Positions 1 to 8,576 of a stretch of DNA of 64,000 nucleotides are shown piece after piece. The stretch lies in NCBI RefSeq assembly GCF_905120475.1, contig NZ_CAJHOE010000004.1, positions 1 to 64,000 on the forward strand. Reading direction: 5' to 3'. The number at the start of each line of letters is the position of its first letter. Position 1 is the stretch's first letter. Below the pieces are notes generated by a model. The model made no database searches, was not told where the DNA came from, and saw nothing but the letters and a program-made list of their open reading frames with translations. Origin of the DNA: Campylobacter suis. Its GTDB lineage: Bacteria > Campylobacterota > Campylobacteria > Campylobacterales > Campylobacteraceae. The translations under genes were made by a program, and so were the position numbers.

Positions 1-43
1 TATATTATCAAAACTAAGACAAGCAAACTAATATAAATTCTGC

Positions 44-49
44 TATACT
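44..49 (+). promoter_or_regulatory. Putative -10 box of the first sensor kinase gene
   Basis: TATACT lies 15 bases before the ATG at 65, with an AGGAG ribosome binding site at 56-60. Campylobacter vegetative promoters typically have a TATAAT-like -10 box without a conserved -35 box. This is a sequence match only. Confidence 0.45.
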
Positions 50-64
50 CTTGCTAGGAGCATA

Positions 65-1735
65 ATGATGAAAAGATTGTTTAGCTATAGCAAGAGTGTG
101 GATTTTAAGTTGTATGTTGTTATCATCCTAGCTAGCCTGCTGTTTTTAGTTTTTGGTGTGAAATTTTATCACGAAGTTAAAACTCAACTTGTAAATTTAT
201 CCGATGTTAATAAAATCACAACAGCACAAAATATCGTAAAGTCTTTTGATGCATGGATAAATGAACGTACAAATGCACTAAGCGTAATCTCTAAAATTAT
301 AGAAAACTCATATTTGTTAGATGATGAAAATGAGTTAAATTCCATTTTAAAAACTATGCTCGTGGTTTCTAAAAATTTTGATATGGTTCAGATTTTAAAA
401 AATGATGGTGAAATTTATGTAAATGGTGAACGCTATAAAGATGAGTCTGTCGTTCCAAAATCAGAGCGAACAAACCTTCTTTGGTATATACAAACCATTC
501 AAACAAATGCTCCCACTATAAACTATATGCCAAATCACACCATCTTAAAAGTCCCAACGCTCAATATCTGCGTGCCAAACCATAAAAACTCAGATGTCGT
601 GGCTGTGCTTTGTGGAGTTGTAAAGCTTGAAGATATTTTTACAAACATTAAAAATTTTGAGCTAGCGCAAAATGTCTATGCTTTTTTACTAACGCACAAC
701 GGCGAAATTTTAACCAAAATGGATAATGAAGATACTAAAAATAAGATAGAATACCGCACAAAGGAGATGTTTTTAAACCAAAGCGATGTAAGTGGCTTTA
801 CTATAGATAGTAGTTTTATCTCGCTTTCTGAGATACCAGACCTTAACTGGTACATCGGTGTTGGTGCGTCTGAGTCAAGACAGATGAGTGAAATTTTAGC
901 CTTTGCCCAGAAAAACTCACTAACTTTGCTTAGTGCTTTTATCTTGCTCATTTTATTTGCAAATTTTTTGCATAACTATATGTATAAAAGGGTTAGGGAT
1001 AAAAACCGTGAGTATGAAATTTTACTAGAGCACAAAGCTAAAATGGCAGAAACAGGCGAGCTGATAGCAGGCATAAACCATCAGTTTATCCAGCCTGTAA
1101 ACTCACTAAATATCATGATCTCATCGCTTTTAATGCTAGAACAAGAGGGAAATTTGGACAAAACAATGTTGCGTGAAATTTTACGAAGTGGCGAAGGCTC
1201 TGTAAAAATGCTTAAGGACACGATAGAGATATTTAGAAATTTTTATAAAACTAGCGAAAATATCGATAGCTTTAGCCTAAAGCAAAGCATAAAAAACCTA
1301 CTCATGCTTATGCACACGGAGCTTAGCCGAGCAAATGTAAGTGTTGTCGTAACAGAGTTTGATGATGTACTTCTTAGACAAAAGGATAATATAATCCAGC
1401 AAATTTTGCTTATACTTATTCATAACGCAAAAGATGCTGTCGTTGAAAGATATGCTGATGACATCACAAAAAGGCAAATCATCTTAGATGCAAAGATCGA
1501 TGAAATGCAGTGTAGAATTTGCGTCATTGAAAGCGGCATAGGAGTTAGTAAAGGTATGGTTGATAAAATCTTTAACGCACCAAAAACTACGAAAAAAACG
1601 GGTAATGGCATAGGGCTTTACTTTGGCAAAAAACTAGCAAATGAAAAAATAAACGGCGATATAGTCTTAAAACAAATGGCAAACCCAACTATCTTTGAGC
1701 TAAGCTTTCAAAGAAATTTAGAAAATTTGATATAA
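65..1735 (+). CDS. Membrane sensor histidine kinase with periplasmic dCache-like domain
   Basis: 556-residue sensor kinase of a two-component system. A first membrane helix lies at about 16-34, followed by a periplasmic region of about 250 residues that looks like a double-Cache sensor, and a second helix at about 285-305. The phosphoacceptor motif is NHQFIQPVN with His339, a divergent form of the HQWRQPL motif common in Campylobacter kinases. The N box has Asn454 (HNAKDAV), and the G2 box near 513 reads GNGIGLYFGKKL. The G1 box reads ESGIG where DxGxG is usual, a conservative Asp-to-Glu change at the adenine-contacting position. The gene is intact, but its partner regulator 14 bases downstream is frameshifted. 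The ligand is unknown. Confidence 0.88.
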   Translation: MMKRLFSYSKSVDFKLYVVIILASLLFLVFGVKFYHEVKTQLVNLSDVNKITTAQNIVKSFDAWINERTNALSVISKIIENSYLLDDENELNSILKTMLVVSKNFDMVQILKNDGEIYVNGERYKDESVVPKSERTNLLWYIQTIQTNAPTINYMPNHTILKVPTLNICVPNHKNSDVVAVLCGVVKLEDIFTNIKNFELAQNVYAFLLTHNGEILTKMDNEDTKNKIEYRTKEMFLNQSDVSGFTIDSSFISLSEIPDLNWYIGVGASESRQMSEILAFAQKNSLTLLSAFILLILFANFLHNYMYKRVRDKNREYEILLEHKAKMAETGELIAGINHQFIQPVNSLNIMISSLLMLEQEGNLDKTMLREILRSGEGSVKMLKDTIEIFRNFYKTSENIDSFSLKQSIKNLLMLMHTELSRANVSVVVTEFDDVLLRQKDNIIQQILLILIHNAKDAVVERYADDITKRQIILDAKIDEMQCRICVIESGIGVSKGMVDKIFNAPKTTKKTGNGIGLYFGKKLANEKINGDIVLKQMANPTIFELSFQRNLENLI

Positions 1736-1749
1736 GTTAAAGGATAAAA

Positions 1750-2432
1750 ATGCAAGCTGATACGCTAAAATTACTCTCAAATACAAGTGTGCTAATCGTT
1801 GAAGATGATACTATGGCGCGCACTTTGATACAAAATGCGCTAAAGCCTTACTGCAAGGCTGTTTTTGTCGCAGGCGATGGATATGAGGGTGTGGATAGTT
1901 TTTCAAAAATACCCCAGATGTTATACTCACAGATATTCACATGCCTATGATGAATGGCTTTGAGATGATGAAAAATATCCTAGCCATAAAGCCTCATCAA
2001 AAATTTATCGTCTTTACAAGTTTTGATACTGACAACAACTTACTAAAAAGCATAGAAGCAGGAGCTGCGATGTTTCTTAAAAAGCCTATCGATATGCAAG
2101 TGCTTCGCTCCATGCTACTAACCCTTAGCGCAAAAAGCGAGGAAAAATTAATTAAAATAGATGAAAATTTAAGTATAAATTTGCAAAAAGAGAGAATTTT
2201 TAAAAACGGAAATGAAGTTTATCTAACTTTTTTACAAAATAAACTTTTTTGGCTCTTTGCCTACAACCTAAACAAGCTAGTAAGTTATGAGATGATAAGC
2301 GAGTATGTCTATGAAAACGAACCTGTTAGCAAAAGTGCTATACAAAATGTCATCTTGCGGCTTAAAAAAGAGCTTGGTATAAAGATAAAAAATATCTCAG
2401 AAGCAGGGTATATGCTAACTTCGGTAGAGTAA
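1750..2432 (+). pseudogene. OmpR-like response regulator, frameshifted
   Basis: This is the cognate regulator of the preceding kinase, preceded by an AAGGA site. Frame 1 (1750-1950) carries the receiver start with the acidic pair in LIVEDD. Then the frame shifts, and the second frame supplies the phosphoacceptor motif LTDIHMP, the FTSFD strand, the KKP motif and a C-terminal winged-helix domain. The joining point is the short A run at 1905-1909: five A where six would keep one frame and give SKNTPDVILTDIHMP. As read, the first product stops before the phosphoacceptor, and the second frame opens only at an internal ATG (1941). It could be a sequencing error, a real inactivation, or low-level phase variation. 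The intact product would be about 227 residues. Confidence 0.8.
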
Positions 2433-2487
2433 TCAAACAAAACATAAAATTTACTAAAATTTTCACACTAATTTTATACTTCGTTGC

Positions 2488-2493
2488 TATAAT
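2488..2493 (+). promoter_or_regulatory. -10 box for the MxKDx protein and second two-component operon
   Basis: TATAAT preceded by TTGC, 28 bases before the ATG at 2521, with an AAAGGAG ribosome binding site in between. It would transcribe the repeat protein and the overlapping response regulator and kinase. Confidence 0.6.
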
Positions 2494-2520
2494 GCTACAA
2501 AACTTTTCAAAGGAGAAAAA

Positions 2521-2793
2521 ATGAAAAAGATCGTTTTAGTAGCACTTGGTGCTTTGGTTATGAGTGGAGTTGCTTTTGCTGATATGTCTAAGGGTGAGAT
2601 GAAAACCCAGATGAAAGAGAAGATGGATATGATGCAAAATGATATGGACATGAAAAAGGATGAGATGAAAAAAGACATGGATATGAAAAAGGATGAGATG
2701 AAAAAAGACATGGATATGAAAAAGGATGAGATGAAAAAAGATATGGATATGAAGAAAGACGAGATGAAAGGCGAAATGAAAAAGGCTATGTAG
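2521..2793 (+). CDS. Small exported MxKDx-repeat protein
   Basis: 90-residue protein with a signal peptide (MKKIVLVALGALVMSGVAFA, cleavage predicted after Ala20) and a mature part made almost only of Met, Lys, Asp and Glu. From residue 42 an 11-residue unit (MDMKKDEMKKD) repeats about four times. This matches the pentapeptide MXKDX repeat protein family of small periplasmic proteins, whose function is not established. Met spacing of two to five residues could suit soft-metal (copper) binding, but that is inference. The stop codon overlaps the GTG start of the response regulator gene by one base, so the two are translationally coupled and the protein may be part of the signal-sensing system. 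Confidence 0.8.
   Translation: MKKIVLVALGALVMSGVAFADMSKGEMKTQMKEKMDMMQNDMDMKKDEMKKDMDMKKDEMKKDMDMKKDEMKKDMDMKKDEMKGEMKKAM
2644..2772 (+). repeat. 33-bp in-frame tandem repeat, about four copies
   Basis: Encodes the 11-residue unit MDMKKDEMKKD. Copies differ at only a few wobble positions (gac/gat, aag/aaa). In-frame repeats of this length could change copy number between strains without destroying the reading frame. Confidence 0.8.
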
Positions 2794-3452
2794 TGAAAAT
2801 TTTACTCATAGAAGACGATGAGATACTGCTTGAGCTTACACAAGAGTATCTTAGCGAAAATGGCTATGACATAAGCACTGCAACCGATGTAAATAGTGCC
2901 TTAGATCTAGCATATGAGCAAAAATTTGACCTTTTTATCATAGATGTAAAACTACCAAAAGGCGATGGGTTTTCTTTATTAAAAACCCTAAGAACAGCCG
3001 GTGTCAGCACGACGGCTATCTTTACAACCTAGCTAAGCACTCTTGATGATGTTGAGTGTGGATATGAGAGCGGTTGTGATGATTATCTAAAAAAACCATA
3101 CGAGCTAAAAGAGCTTTTGCTTCGCATAAAAACCTTAACAAAACGCACCTTTTTGCATACAAATGATGAGTTTATAGACATCGGCAATGGATATAAGTTT
3201 TATCCGCAAAGCAAAGCCCTTAAAAAAGATGATGAAAATGTAAATATCTGCAACAAGGAGACCGAACTTTTACTATATTTTTTACAAAATAAAAACAAAC
3301 TTCTAAGCAAAAATGAAATTTTAAACCACATATATAACTATGACGAAGAGCCTAGCGAGCTTAGTTTGCGTGTATATATAAAAAATTTACGCAAAATTTT
3401 AGGCAAAGAAAGTATCATAAACAAGCGAGGAGACGGCTATTTATATATCTGA
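2793..3452 (+). pseudogene. OmpR-family response regulator interrupted by TAG
   Basis: Starts at GTG 2793, overlapping the previous stop. The receiver domain is clear: LLIEDDEIL at the start, the phosphoacceptor in FIIDVKLPKGDG, and, after the break, DDYLKKPYELKELLLRI. The C-terminal winged-helix domain ends GDGYLYI. An in-frame TAG at 3030-3032 falls just after the TAIFTT strand. Reading straight through it restores the expected sequence in the same frame, so this is a nonsense change rather than an indel. The intact product would be about 219 residues. As read, only a 79-residue receiver fragment is made. Confidence 0.82.
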
Positions 3453-4597
3453 AAAAATGCTGTAATATTTAAAATTTTATCGGTTTATCTTGTTAGCACA
3501 CTTTTGTTTTTGGCTTATTTTTTCAATGATGAGTACTTAAATAAAAAGCAGATGATTATCAGTGAAGAGGTTAAAAATTTAAAAGAGATAAAAATGGGTG
3601 TGTATATGAAAGCTACTATGAATAGCTTTGAAGATGTTGAAATTTACGCATCGCAAAAAGGCGTAAATCTTTGCATAATCTCTGAAAATAACCAAACGCT
3701 TTATCAAAATAGCACTTGTGATCTACCAAAAGAGAGTATATTTTTAAGTGATGATAGGGTGGGAATTTATGAAAATATACAAAATATGCAAGGCGAAACT
3801 AGCGAGCTTGCTAAGGCTAGGATCATAATCCTTGGCAAAGATATAAAAAGCGAACTTTTTGCGTTAAAAGCTAAAATTTTTGGTGAAATTTTAGCCATTT
3901 TGTTAGCTATGCTTGCAGTTGCATTTGTGCTGACAAGGCTTGCTTTAAAGCCACTTTATGAAAAGATAAAAACACTAAATAACTTCATAAAAGACGCGAC
4001 GCATGAGATAAATACCCCGCTTAGTATAGTGCTTATGAGTACCGAAACGATGGATGAATCAACCCTAAATAAGCGCAATTTAAACCGTGTAAATAATATA
4101 AATTTAGCCGCAAAAAGCCTGCATAATGTCTATGAAGACCTGCTTTATCTAAATTTCAAGCCAAGCATGCGAAAAAGCGTAACGATAGACTTTAAAACGC
4201 TACTTAACGAGCGCATAGAGTACTTTGGAATTTTTTTCGAAAAAAGAGCTTTAAATGTGAGTAAAAATTTACAAAATGCTACGATAAAAGCTAGTGAGCC
4301 AGAGCTTATACGCATAGTGATAACTTACTAACAAACGCCATAAAATACACAAACAAAGGTGGCTATATAAATATAAAACTCACATCAAGCTCGCTTTGCA
4401 TTACAAACTCAGGCGAAGGCATGAGTAAGGAACAAATAGCTAAAATTTTTGACAGATATACAAGATTTAACGCAAATCAAGGCGGATTTGGCATAGGGCT
4501 AAGCGTAGTAAAAGAGTGTTGTAAAAACAACGATATAAACATACAGTGTCAAAGCTCACCAAACTCAGATACTACATTTATGCTAAGTTGGAAGTAA
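3453..4597 (+). pseudogene. Sensor histidine kinase, start lost and frameshifted
   Basis: Partner of the preceding regulator. The frame opens right after the regulator stop with an N-terminal membrane helix (ILSVYLVSTLLFLAYFF), but no ATG or GTG precedes it; the first possible start is TTG 3504, inside the helix. A periplasmic segment, a second helix (about 3870-3950), the H box DATHEINTPLSIV and a dimerisation domain follow. Near 4318 one base is missing: one frame ends in ELIRIV, and the next frame continues NLLTNAIKY (N box), FDRYTRF and GGFGIGLSVV (G2 box) to the stop at 4597. Together with the broken regulator this system looks non-functional. Confidence 0.8.
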
Positions 4598-4715
4598 ATT
4601 TATAATACACTTAATAAAAAACCAAAAATGCCAATAGTAAAAAATCATATTTAAAATATAAAATTTAATATAGATAGTTTTATTTAAATTTAAAAAATTT
4701 AACATATAATGTTGC

Positions 4716-4721
4716 TATAAT
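4716..4721 (+). promoter_or_regulatory. -10 box for the moaA operon
   Basis: TATAAT preceded by GTTGC, 30 bases before the moaA ATG. A second TATAAT lies at 4705-4710. The stretch just downstream contains the short palindrome TTTTGCGCAAAA, which could be an operator or chance. The rest of the gap from 4598 is A/T-rich with no gene. Confidence 0.5.
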
Positions 4722-4750
4722 TTTTGCGCAAAAGTGCAAAATAGGGGAAA

Positions 4751-5722
4751 ATGATGCTAATAGACGGACATGGTAGAGTTGTTGATTATTTGCGTATTTC
4801 AGTAACGCAGCGATGTAACTTTCGCTGTCGATACTGCATGCCAACAACACCCTTTAGCTGGACTCCAAAGGAGAATTTGCTAAGCTTTGAGGAGCTATTT
4901 TTGTTTATCAAGGTGGCTATCGATGAGGGTGTAAAAAAGATTCGCATTACTGGCGGTGAGCCGTTAGTTCGTAAAGATCTTGATAAATTTATAGGTATGA
5001 TAAGTGAGTACAAGCCAGACATTGATCTTGCGATAACCACAAATGGCTTTATGTTGCGCCATTATGCAAAAAGATTAAAAGAGGCTGGGCTAAAGCGCAT
5101 AAATATGTCGCTTGATACGCTTGATAGCAAAAAGGCTGAATTTATCGCTCAAAAAGGTGTTTTGCACGAAGTTTTGGCTGGTTTTGACGCTGCGCTTGAG
5201 GCTGGATTAAAAGTAAAGCTAAACACAGTTGCTTTAAAGGGCATAAATGACGACGAGATAGTGAGTTTACTAGAGTTTGCGCGTGCAAATAACAGTCAAA
5301 TTCGCTATATCGAATATATGGAAAACACGCACGCCAAAGATGACTTAAAAGGATTAAAGGCTGCTGAAATTTTAGATATCATCGGTAAAAAATATCACTT
5401 TGAGCAAGCTGAAAAGCTACCAAGTGCTCCAGCATCGCTGTTTAAGCTAGATGATGGATACACTTTTGGTATCATTGATCCGCATAAGCATGACTTTTGT
5501 GAGAGCTGTAACCGCATACGCTTAACTGCCGAGGGCTTTTTGATACCTTGTTTGTATTTTGAAGATGCGATGAGCATAAAAGAGGCTGTTCAGCGTGGAG
5601 ATATAGTGGCTGCGAGTGAAATTTTACGCAAGGTATTAGCCAATAAACCAGAGAAAAATAAGTGGGAGATCGGTGAGCAAAGTGAGATCTCAACGCGTGC
5701 ATTTTATCAGACAGGTGGTTGA
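4751..5722 (+). CDS. moaA: GTP 3',8-cyclase MoaA
   Basis: Radical SAM enzyme that converts GTP to (8S)-3',8-cyclo-7,8-dihydroguanosine triphosphate, the first step of molybdenum cofactor synthesis. The N-terminal SAM cluster ligands are Cys22, Cys26 and Cys29 (CNFRCRYC), followed by the GGEP motif. The C-terminal substrate cluster ligands are Cys250, Cys253 and Cys267 (CESCNRIRL...C). Length 323 fits the family. The start could be either of two adjacent ATGs. It leads an operon with queE and queD, an order also found in C. jejuni. mobA lies elsewhere in this window. Confidence 0.96.
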   Translation: MMLIDGHGRVVDYLRISVTQRCNFRCRYCMPTTPFSWTPKENLLSFEELFLFIKVAIDEGVKKIRITGGEPLVRKDLDKFIGMISEYKPDIDLAITTNGFMLRHYAKRLKEAGLKRINMSLDTLDSKKAEFIAQKGVLHEVLAGFDAALEAGLKVKLNTVALKGINDDEIVSLLEFARANNSQIRYIEYMENTHAKDDLKGLKAAEILDIIGKKYHFEQAEKLPSAPASLFKLDDGYTFGIIDPHKHDFCESCNRIRLTAEGFLIPCLYFEDAMSIKEAVQRGDIVAASEILRKVLANKPEKNKWEIGEQSEISTRAFYQTGG

Positions 5723-6468
5723 TGGCGCTTAGGCTGGTAGAGAGTTTTTTAAGTATTCAAGGCGAGGGTAAATATCAAGGAAGGCTTGCTGTTTTTTTAC
5801 GCTTTTTTGGGTGTAACTTACGCTGTGAGGGTTTTGGCGTGAGTGCTATCTCCCCAAAAACTGGGGAGAGGATAGTTGGCTGCGATACCATTAGGGCTGT
5901 TTCAAGCCATTTTGACGCACCAGCTATAAAAAATGCTAATGAACTCATCTTGATAGTCCGAAATTTAGAGGCAAATTTGGCACAAAAACCTATCGTTGTT
6001 ATAACTGGTGGAGAGCCTCTTTTACATTATAAAGAGCCTGTATTTTTAGAGTTTTTGGAACAAATTTTGCTCACAAATGATGTGCATTTTGAAACAAATG
6101 GCACAATTTTAGTTGATTTTGAAAAATTTCCACTATATAAAAAGTGTTATTTTGCTATTAGCGTAAAGCTAGAAAACAGCGCAGAGAGCGAGCAAAAGCG
6201 CATAAATGCAGTTGCTTTAAACGCTATAAAAGCTCACGCAAAAGACAGCTTTTATAAATTTGTCCTTTGCGCAAAAGACAGTGAAAAAACACAGATAGAT
6301 AAAATTCTAGCCATTTGTAAAAATGAAGTTTGGTGTATGCCAATGGGTGCAGATAAGAATGAGCTAGTAAAAAATGCCATAAGTGTTGCAAATTTTGCCA
6401 TAAAACATGGGTATAACTACTCAGAGCGCGTTCATATCAGGCTTTGGGACAAAAAAGAGGGTGTATGA
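5722..6468 (+). CDS. queE: 7-carboxy-7-deazaguanine synthase QueE
   Basis: Radical SAM enzyme of queuosine synthesis that makes 7-carboxy-7-deazaguanine from 6-carboxytetrahydropterin. The ATG at 5722 overlaps the moaA stop (TGATG). The N-terminus has the family LVESFLSIQGEG signature. Cluster cysteines are probably Cys31, Cys35 and Cys54, a spaced version with an insert between the second and third Cys, as in other Campylobacter QueE proteins. GGEPLLHY is the SAM-binding GGE motif. Its substrate comes from QueD, the next gene. Confidence 0.93.
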   Translation: MALRLVESFLSIQGEGKYQGRLAVFLRFFGCNLRCEGFGVSAISPKTGERIVGCDTIRAVSSHFDAPAIKNANELILIVRNLEANLAQKPIVVITGGEPLLHYKEPVFLEFLEQILLTNDVHFETNGTILVDFEKFPLYKKCYFAISVKLENSAESEQKRINAVALNAIKAHAKDSFYKFVLCAKDSEKTQIDKILAICKNEVWCMPMGADKNELVKNAISVANFAIKHGYNYSERVHIRLWDKKEGV

Positions 6469-7046
6469 TAATTAGGAAGATGTTTAAATTTGAAAATGCT
6501 CATATAGTGCGGTTTTGTAGTTCAAAACGCTGCAGAACAAGCATACATGGACACAGTTATAGAGCTGAAATTTTACTTAGTTCAAATTTTTTAGATAACG
6601 CTGGTATGGTTTATGACTTTGGTTTAATGAAAAAAAATATTAAAACTATAATTGATAGCTTTGATCATGCGACGACTATATTTTCAGGTGATAGCGATGA
6701 GTACAAAAATGATCTAAAGCGCCACTCTGAGCGTTGGATAGAGGTTTCGCAAAATCCATCTGCAGAGCAGTTTTGTCGGATATTTTTTGTCATCATCGAT
6801 AAGCTTTTAAAAATTTCTGTTATGCAAAATGGCGAAAAAGATGTCAAAATCCATAGCGTTATCGTGCATGAAACAGACACCGGATATGCTCAGTGCTTTC
6901 AAGAAGACGCTTATAATAAGCAAATGGGTGAGATAAAGCTAGACGAGATTATCTTTTCGCAAGCGATTATCGATGAGTGGGAAGATAAAGAACTTTTTGA
7001 AAAAATAAAGAAAAAACAAGCTATTATAAATGAAAAGGATGTTTAA
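6465..7046 (+). CDS. queD: 6-carboxy-5,6,7,8-tetrahydropterin synthase QueD
   Basis: Converts 7,8-dihydroneopterin triphosphate to 6-carboxytetrahydropterin in queuosine synthesis. The ATG at 6465 overlaps the queE stop (ATGA). Zinc ligands are His13, His28 and His30 (the HGHSY motif), and the likely catalytic cysteine is Cys23. At 193 residues it is longer than the roughly 120-residue E. coli enzyme, as in other epsilonproteobacteria. An alternative upstream start at 6444 has no reason to be preferred. Confidence 0.92.
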   Translation: MIIRKMFKFENAHIVRFCSSKRCRTSIHGHSYRAEILLSSNFLDNAGMVYDFGLMKKNIKTIIDSFDHATTIFSGDSDEYKNDLKRHSERWIEVSQNPSAEQFCRIFFVIIDKLLKISVMQNGEKDVKIHSVIVHETDTGYAQCFQEDAYNKQMGEIKLDEIIFSQAIIDEWEDKELFEKIKKKQAIINEKDV

Positions 7047-7047
7047 A

Positions 7048-7236
7048 ATGGGTAAAATTTTAGCCTTATTTTGTGCGCTCATACTATTTTTGGGCTGCTC
7101 TAATGATGATATAAACGATCAAGAAGCGCAAAAACAAACTGAAGAAATTCCAGCCGATGTTAATATCTCGCAAAGCGAAACAAATATCACAATAGATGAA
7201 AATTTACCGCCAGAGCCGGTAGTGGAGGCGCCGTGA
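7048..7236 (+). CDS. Small predicted lipoprotein
   Basis: 62 residues from the ATG at 7048, which follows an AAGGA site. The first 16 residues are a hydrophobic signal ending in LFLGC, a lipobox with Cys17 as lipid attachment site. The remainder is acidic, Asn/Glu/Pro-rich and probably unstructured. It lies between queD and a membrane protein gene with overlapping ends, so it is part of the operon. Function not recognised. Confidence 0.7.
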   Translation: MGKILALFCALILFLGCSNDDINDQEAQKQTEEIPADVNISQSETNITIDENLPPEPVVEAP

Positions 7237-7637
7237 ACGAGTCATTAGTATCACTTTTTACATATACTTTACCATATCACAAAGGCTTTATGCATGGCAT
7301 TTTGTTACTTTTGTTAGTTTGGCTTGGGCTCACCTTTTTTGGGGTACAAAATAAGACTTATGCGTTGCGCATACGATACTTTTTGCCGATATATCATAGC
7401 TTTTTAGCGGGGATTATTTTTACTGGGTTTTTACTACTTTCAGTCTTTAACTTTGTGCCTAGTTTGCATGTTGTGAGTATGATTTTGTGTTCAGTTGCAC
7501 TTATTGGACTAAGTGCTGTATCTTTTAAACGCTTAAAGCGTTGTATACCTAGCCAAAATTTTACAGATTATCGTAATTTTGCCTTAAAAAGCATAGTTAT
7601 TAGCATTTTGCTTGTTTTGGTGGTAGGATTTGTATGA
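7233..7637 (+). CDS. Four-helix integral membrane protein, unknown function
   Basis: 134 residues from GTG 7233, overlapping the lipoprotein stop (GTGA). About four hydrophobic helices are visible (near residues 20-38, 50-72, 80-97 and 115-134). No catalytic motif is visible. Both ends overlap neighbouring genes, so translation is coupled. A membrane protein is at the equivalent place next to rsmE in C. jejuni. Function unknown. Confidence 0.7.
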   Translation: MNESLVSLFTYTLPYHKGFMHGILLLLLVWLGLTFFGVQNKTYALRIRYFLPIYHSFLAGIIFTGFLLLSVFNFVPSLHVVSMILCSVALIGLSAVSFKRLKRCIPSQNFTDYRNFALKSIVISILLVLVVGFV

Positions 7638-8287
7638 AATTTTTATTTGAGCCAGACGCTGGCAAAGAGCTTCTAGAGCTTGTAAACGAGCCATTTTTGC
7701 ACCTTAAGGCTAGGCGCTTACAGGCTGGACAAAGGCTTGAGTTAAGAAATTTAAAAGATAAAAAAGCGTACTTGTATGAGATTATCTCTTTTGGGCGCAG
7801 AAGTGCTACTTTAGAGCTTATTTTTAGCTCAATAAATGAAACAAAAACTTATCCATTAGCACTTGCCTGGGCGGTGGTTGATCCAAAAATCATCGAAAAA
7901 ACTTTGCCATTTTTGAGTGAGCTCGGGGTTGGTAAGATCATTTTTGTTTATACAAAATTTTCTCAGGCAAATTTTAAGCTTGATGTGGAGCGTTTTGAGC
8001 GTATCTGTGCACTTTCTTGCGAACAGTCTGGCAGAGAGAGCTTGATAGAGTTTGAGATTTTTAAAACTTTGGATGATTTTTTGAAAACATATAAAGATGT
8101 TGCGCTTGTCAATTTTGGCGGAAAAAGCTTTGAAAACTATAAAAATGAACTTCTTTTTATTGGTCCAGAAGGTGGTTTTAGTGCCGATGAGGTGGCAAAA
8201 TTTAGCTCTTCTTACGCTCCAATGAGTAAGGATATATTGCGCTCGCAAACAGCTATAGTAGCAACGGCAGCTAAGCTAGCTTTCTAA
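7634..8287 (+). CDS. rsmE: 16S rRNA m3U1498 methyltransferase RsmE
   Basis: SPOUT methyltransferase that methylates N3 of U1498 of 16S rRNA using SAM. The knot motif FIGPEGGFS and the C-terminal LRSQTAIVATAAKL segment are typical. 217 residues, slightly short but complete for the family. It overlaps the preceding gene by four bases (ATGA). Confidence 0.92.
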   Translation: MKFLFEPDAGKELLELVNEPFLHLKARRLQAGQRLELRNLKDKKAYLYEIISFGRRSATLELIFSSINETKTYPLALAWAVVDPKIIEKTLPFLSELGVGKIIFVYTKFSQANFKLDVERFERICALSCEQSGRESLIEFEIFKTLDDFLKTYKDVALVNFGGKSFENYKNELLFIGPEGGFSADEVAKFSSSYAPMSKDILRSQTAIVATAAKLAF

Positions 8288-8310
8288 GCTTAAATTCAAA
8301 CAACTTTTTG

Positions 8311-8316
8311 TATAAT
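8311..8316 (+). promoter_or_regulatory. -10 box for rpmE
   Basis: TATAAT preceded by TTTTTG, 57 bases upstream of the rpmE ATG, in the only intergenic gap between rsmE and rpmE. Confidence 0.6.
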
Positions 8317-8372
8317 CACGGCTTACTTAAACTTAAAGATTACAAAATTTAAAGATTTTTAAAGGGAAAATT

Positions 8373-8573
8373 ATGAAAAAAGAGATCCATCCTAGCTATG
8401 TTGAAGCTACTGTTACTTGTGCTTGTGGCAACACTTTTAAGACAAAGTCAAACAAAAGCGAGATTAGAGTTGATATTTGCTCTGAATGCCATCCATTTTT
8501 TACAGGTAGCGAGAAGATAGTTGATAGTGCTGGTCGCGTAGAGAAATTTAAGAAAAAATACGCTCTAAAATAA
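8373..8573 (+). CDS. rpmE: 50S ribosomal protein L31
   Basis: 66-residue L31 of the zinc-binding (C+) type, with Cys16, Cys18, Cys36 and Cys39 as zinc ligands. A good AAAGGGA site precedes the ATG. It is followed after three bases by rsmI, so a ribosomal protein and rRNA modification genes are co-transcribed. Confidence 0.97.
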   Translation: MKKEIHPSYVEATVTCACGNTFKTKSNKSEIRVDICSECHPFFTGSEKIVDSAGRVEKFKKKYALK

Positions 8574-8576
8574 GCC

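Noticed and set aside
5719-5721. TTG as queE start
   Set aside because: The adjacent ATG at 5722 overlaps the moaA stop in the usual coupled arrangement and gives the family N-terminus.
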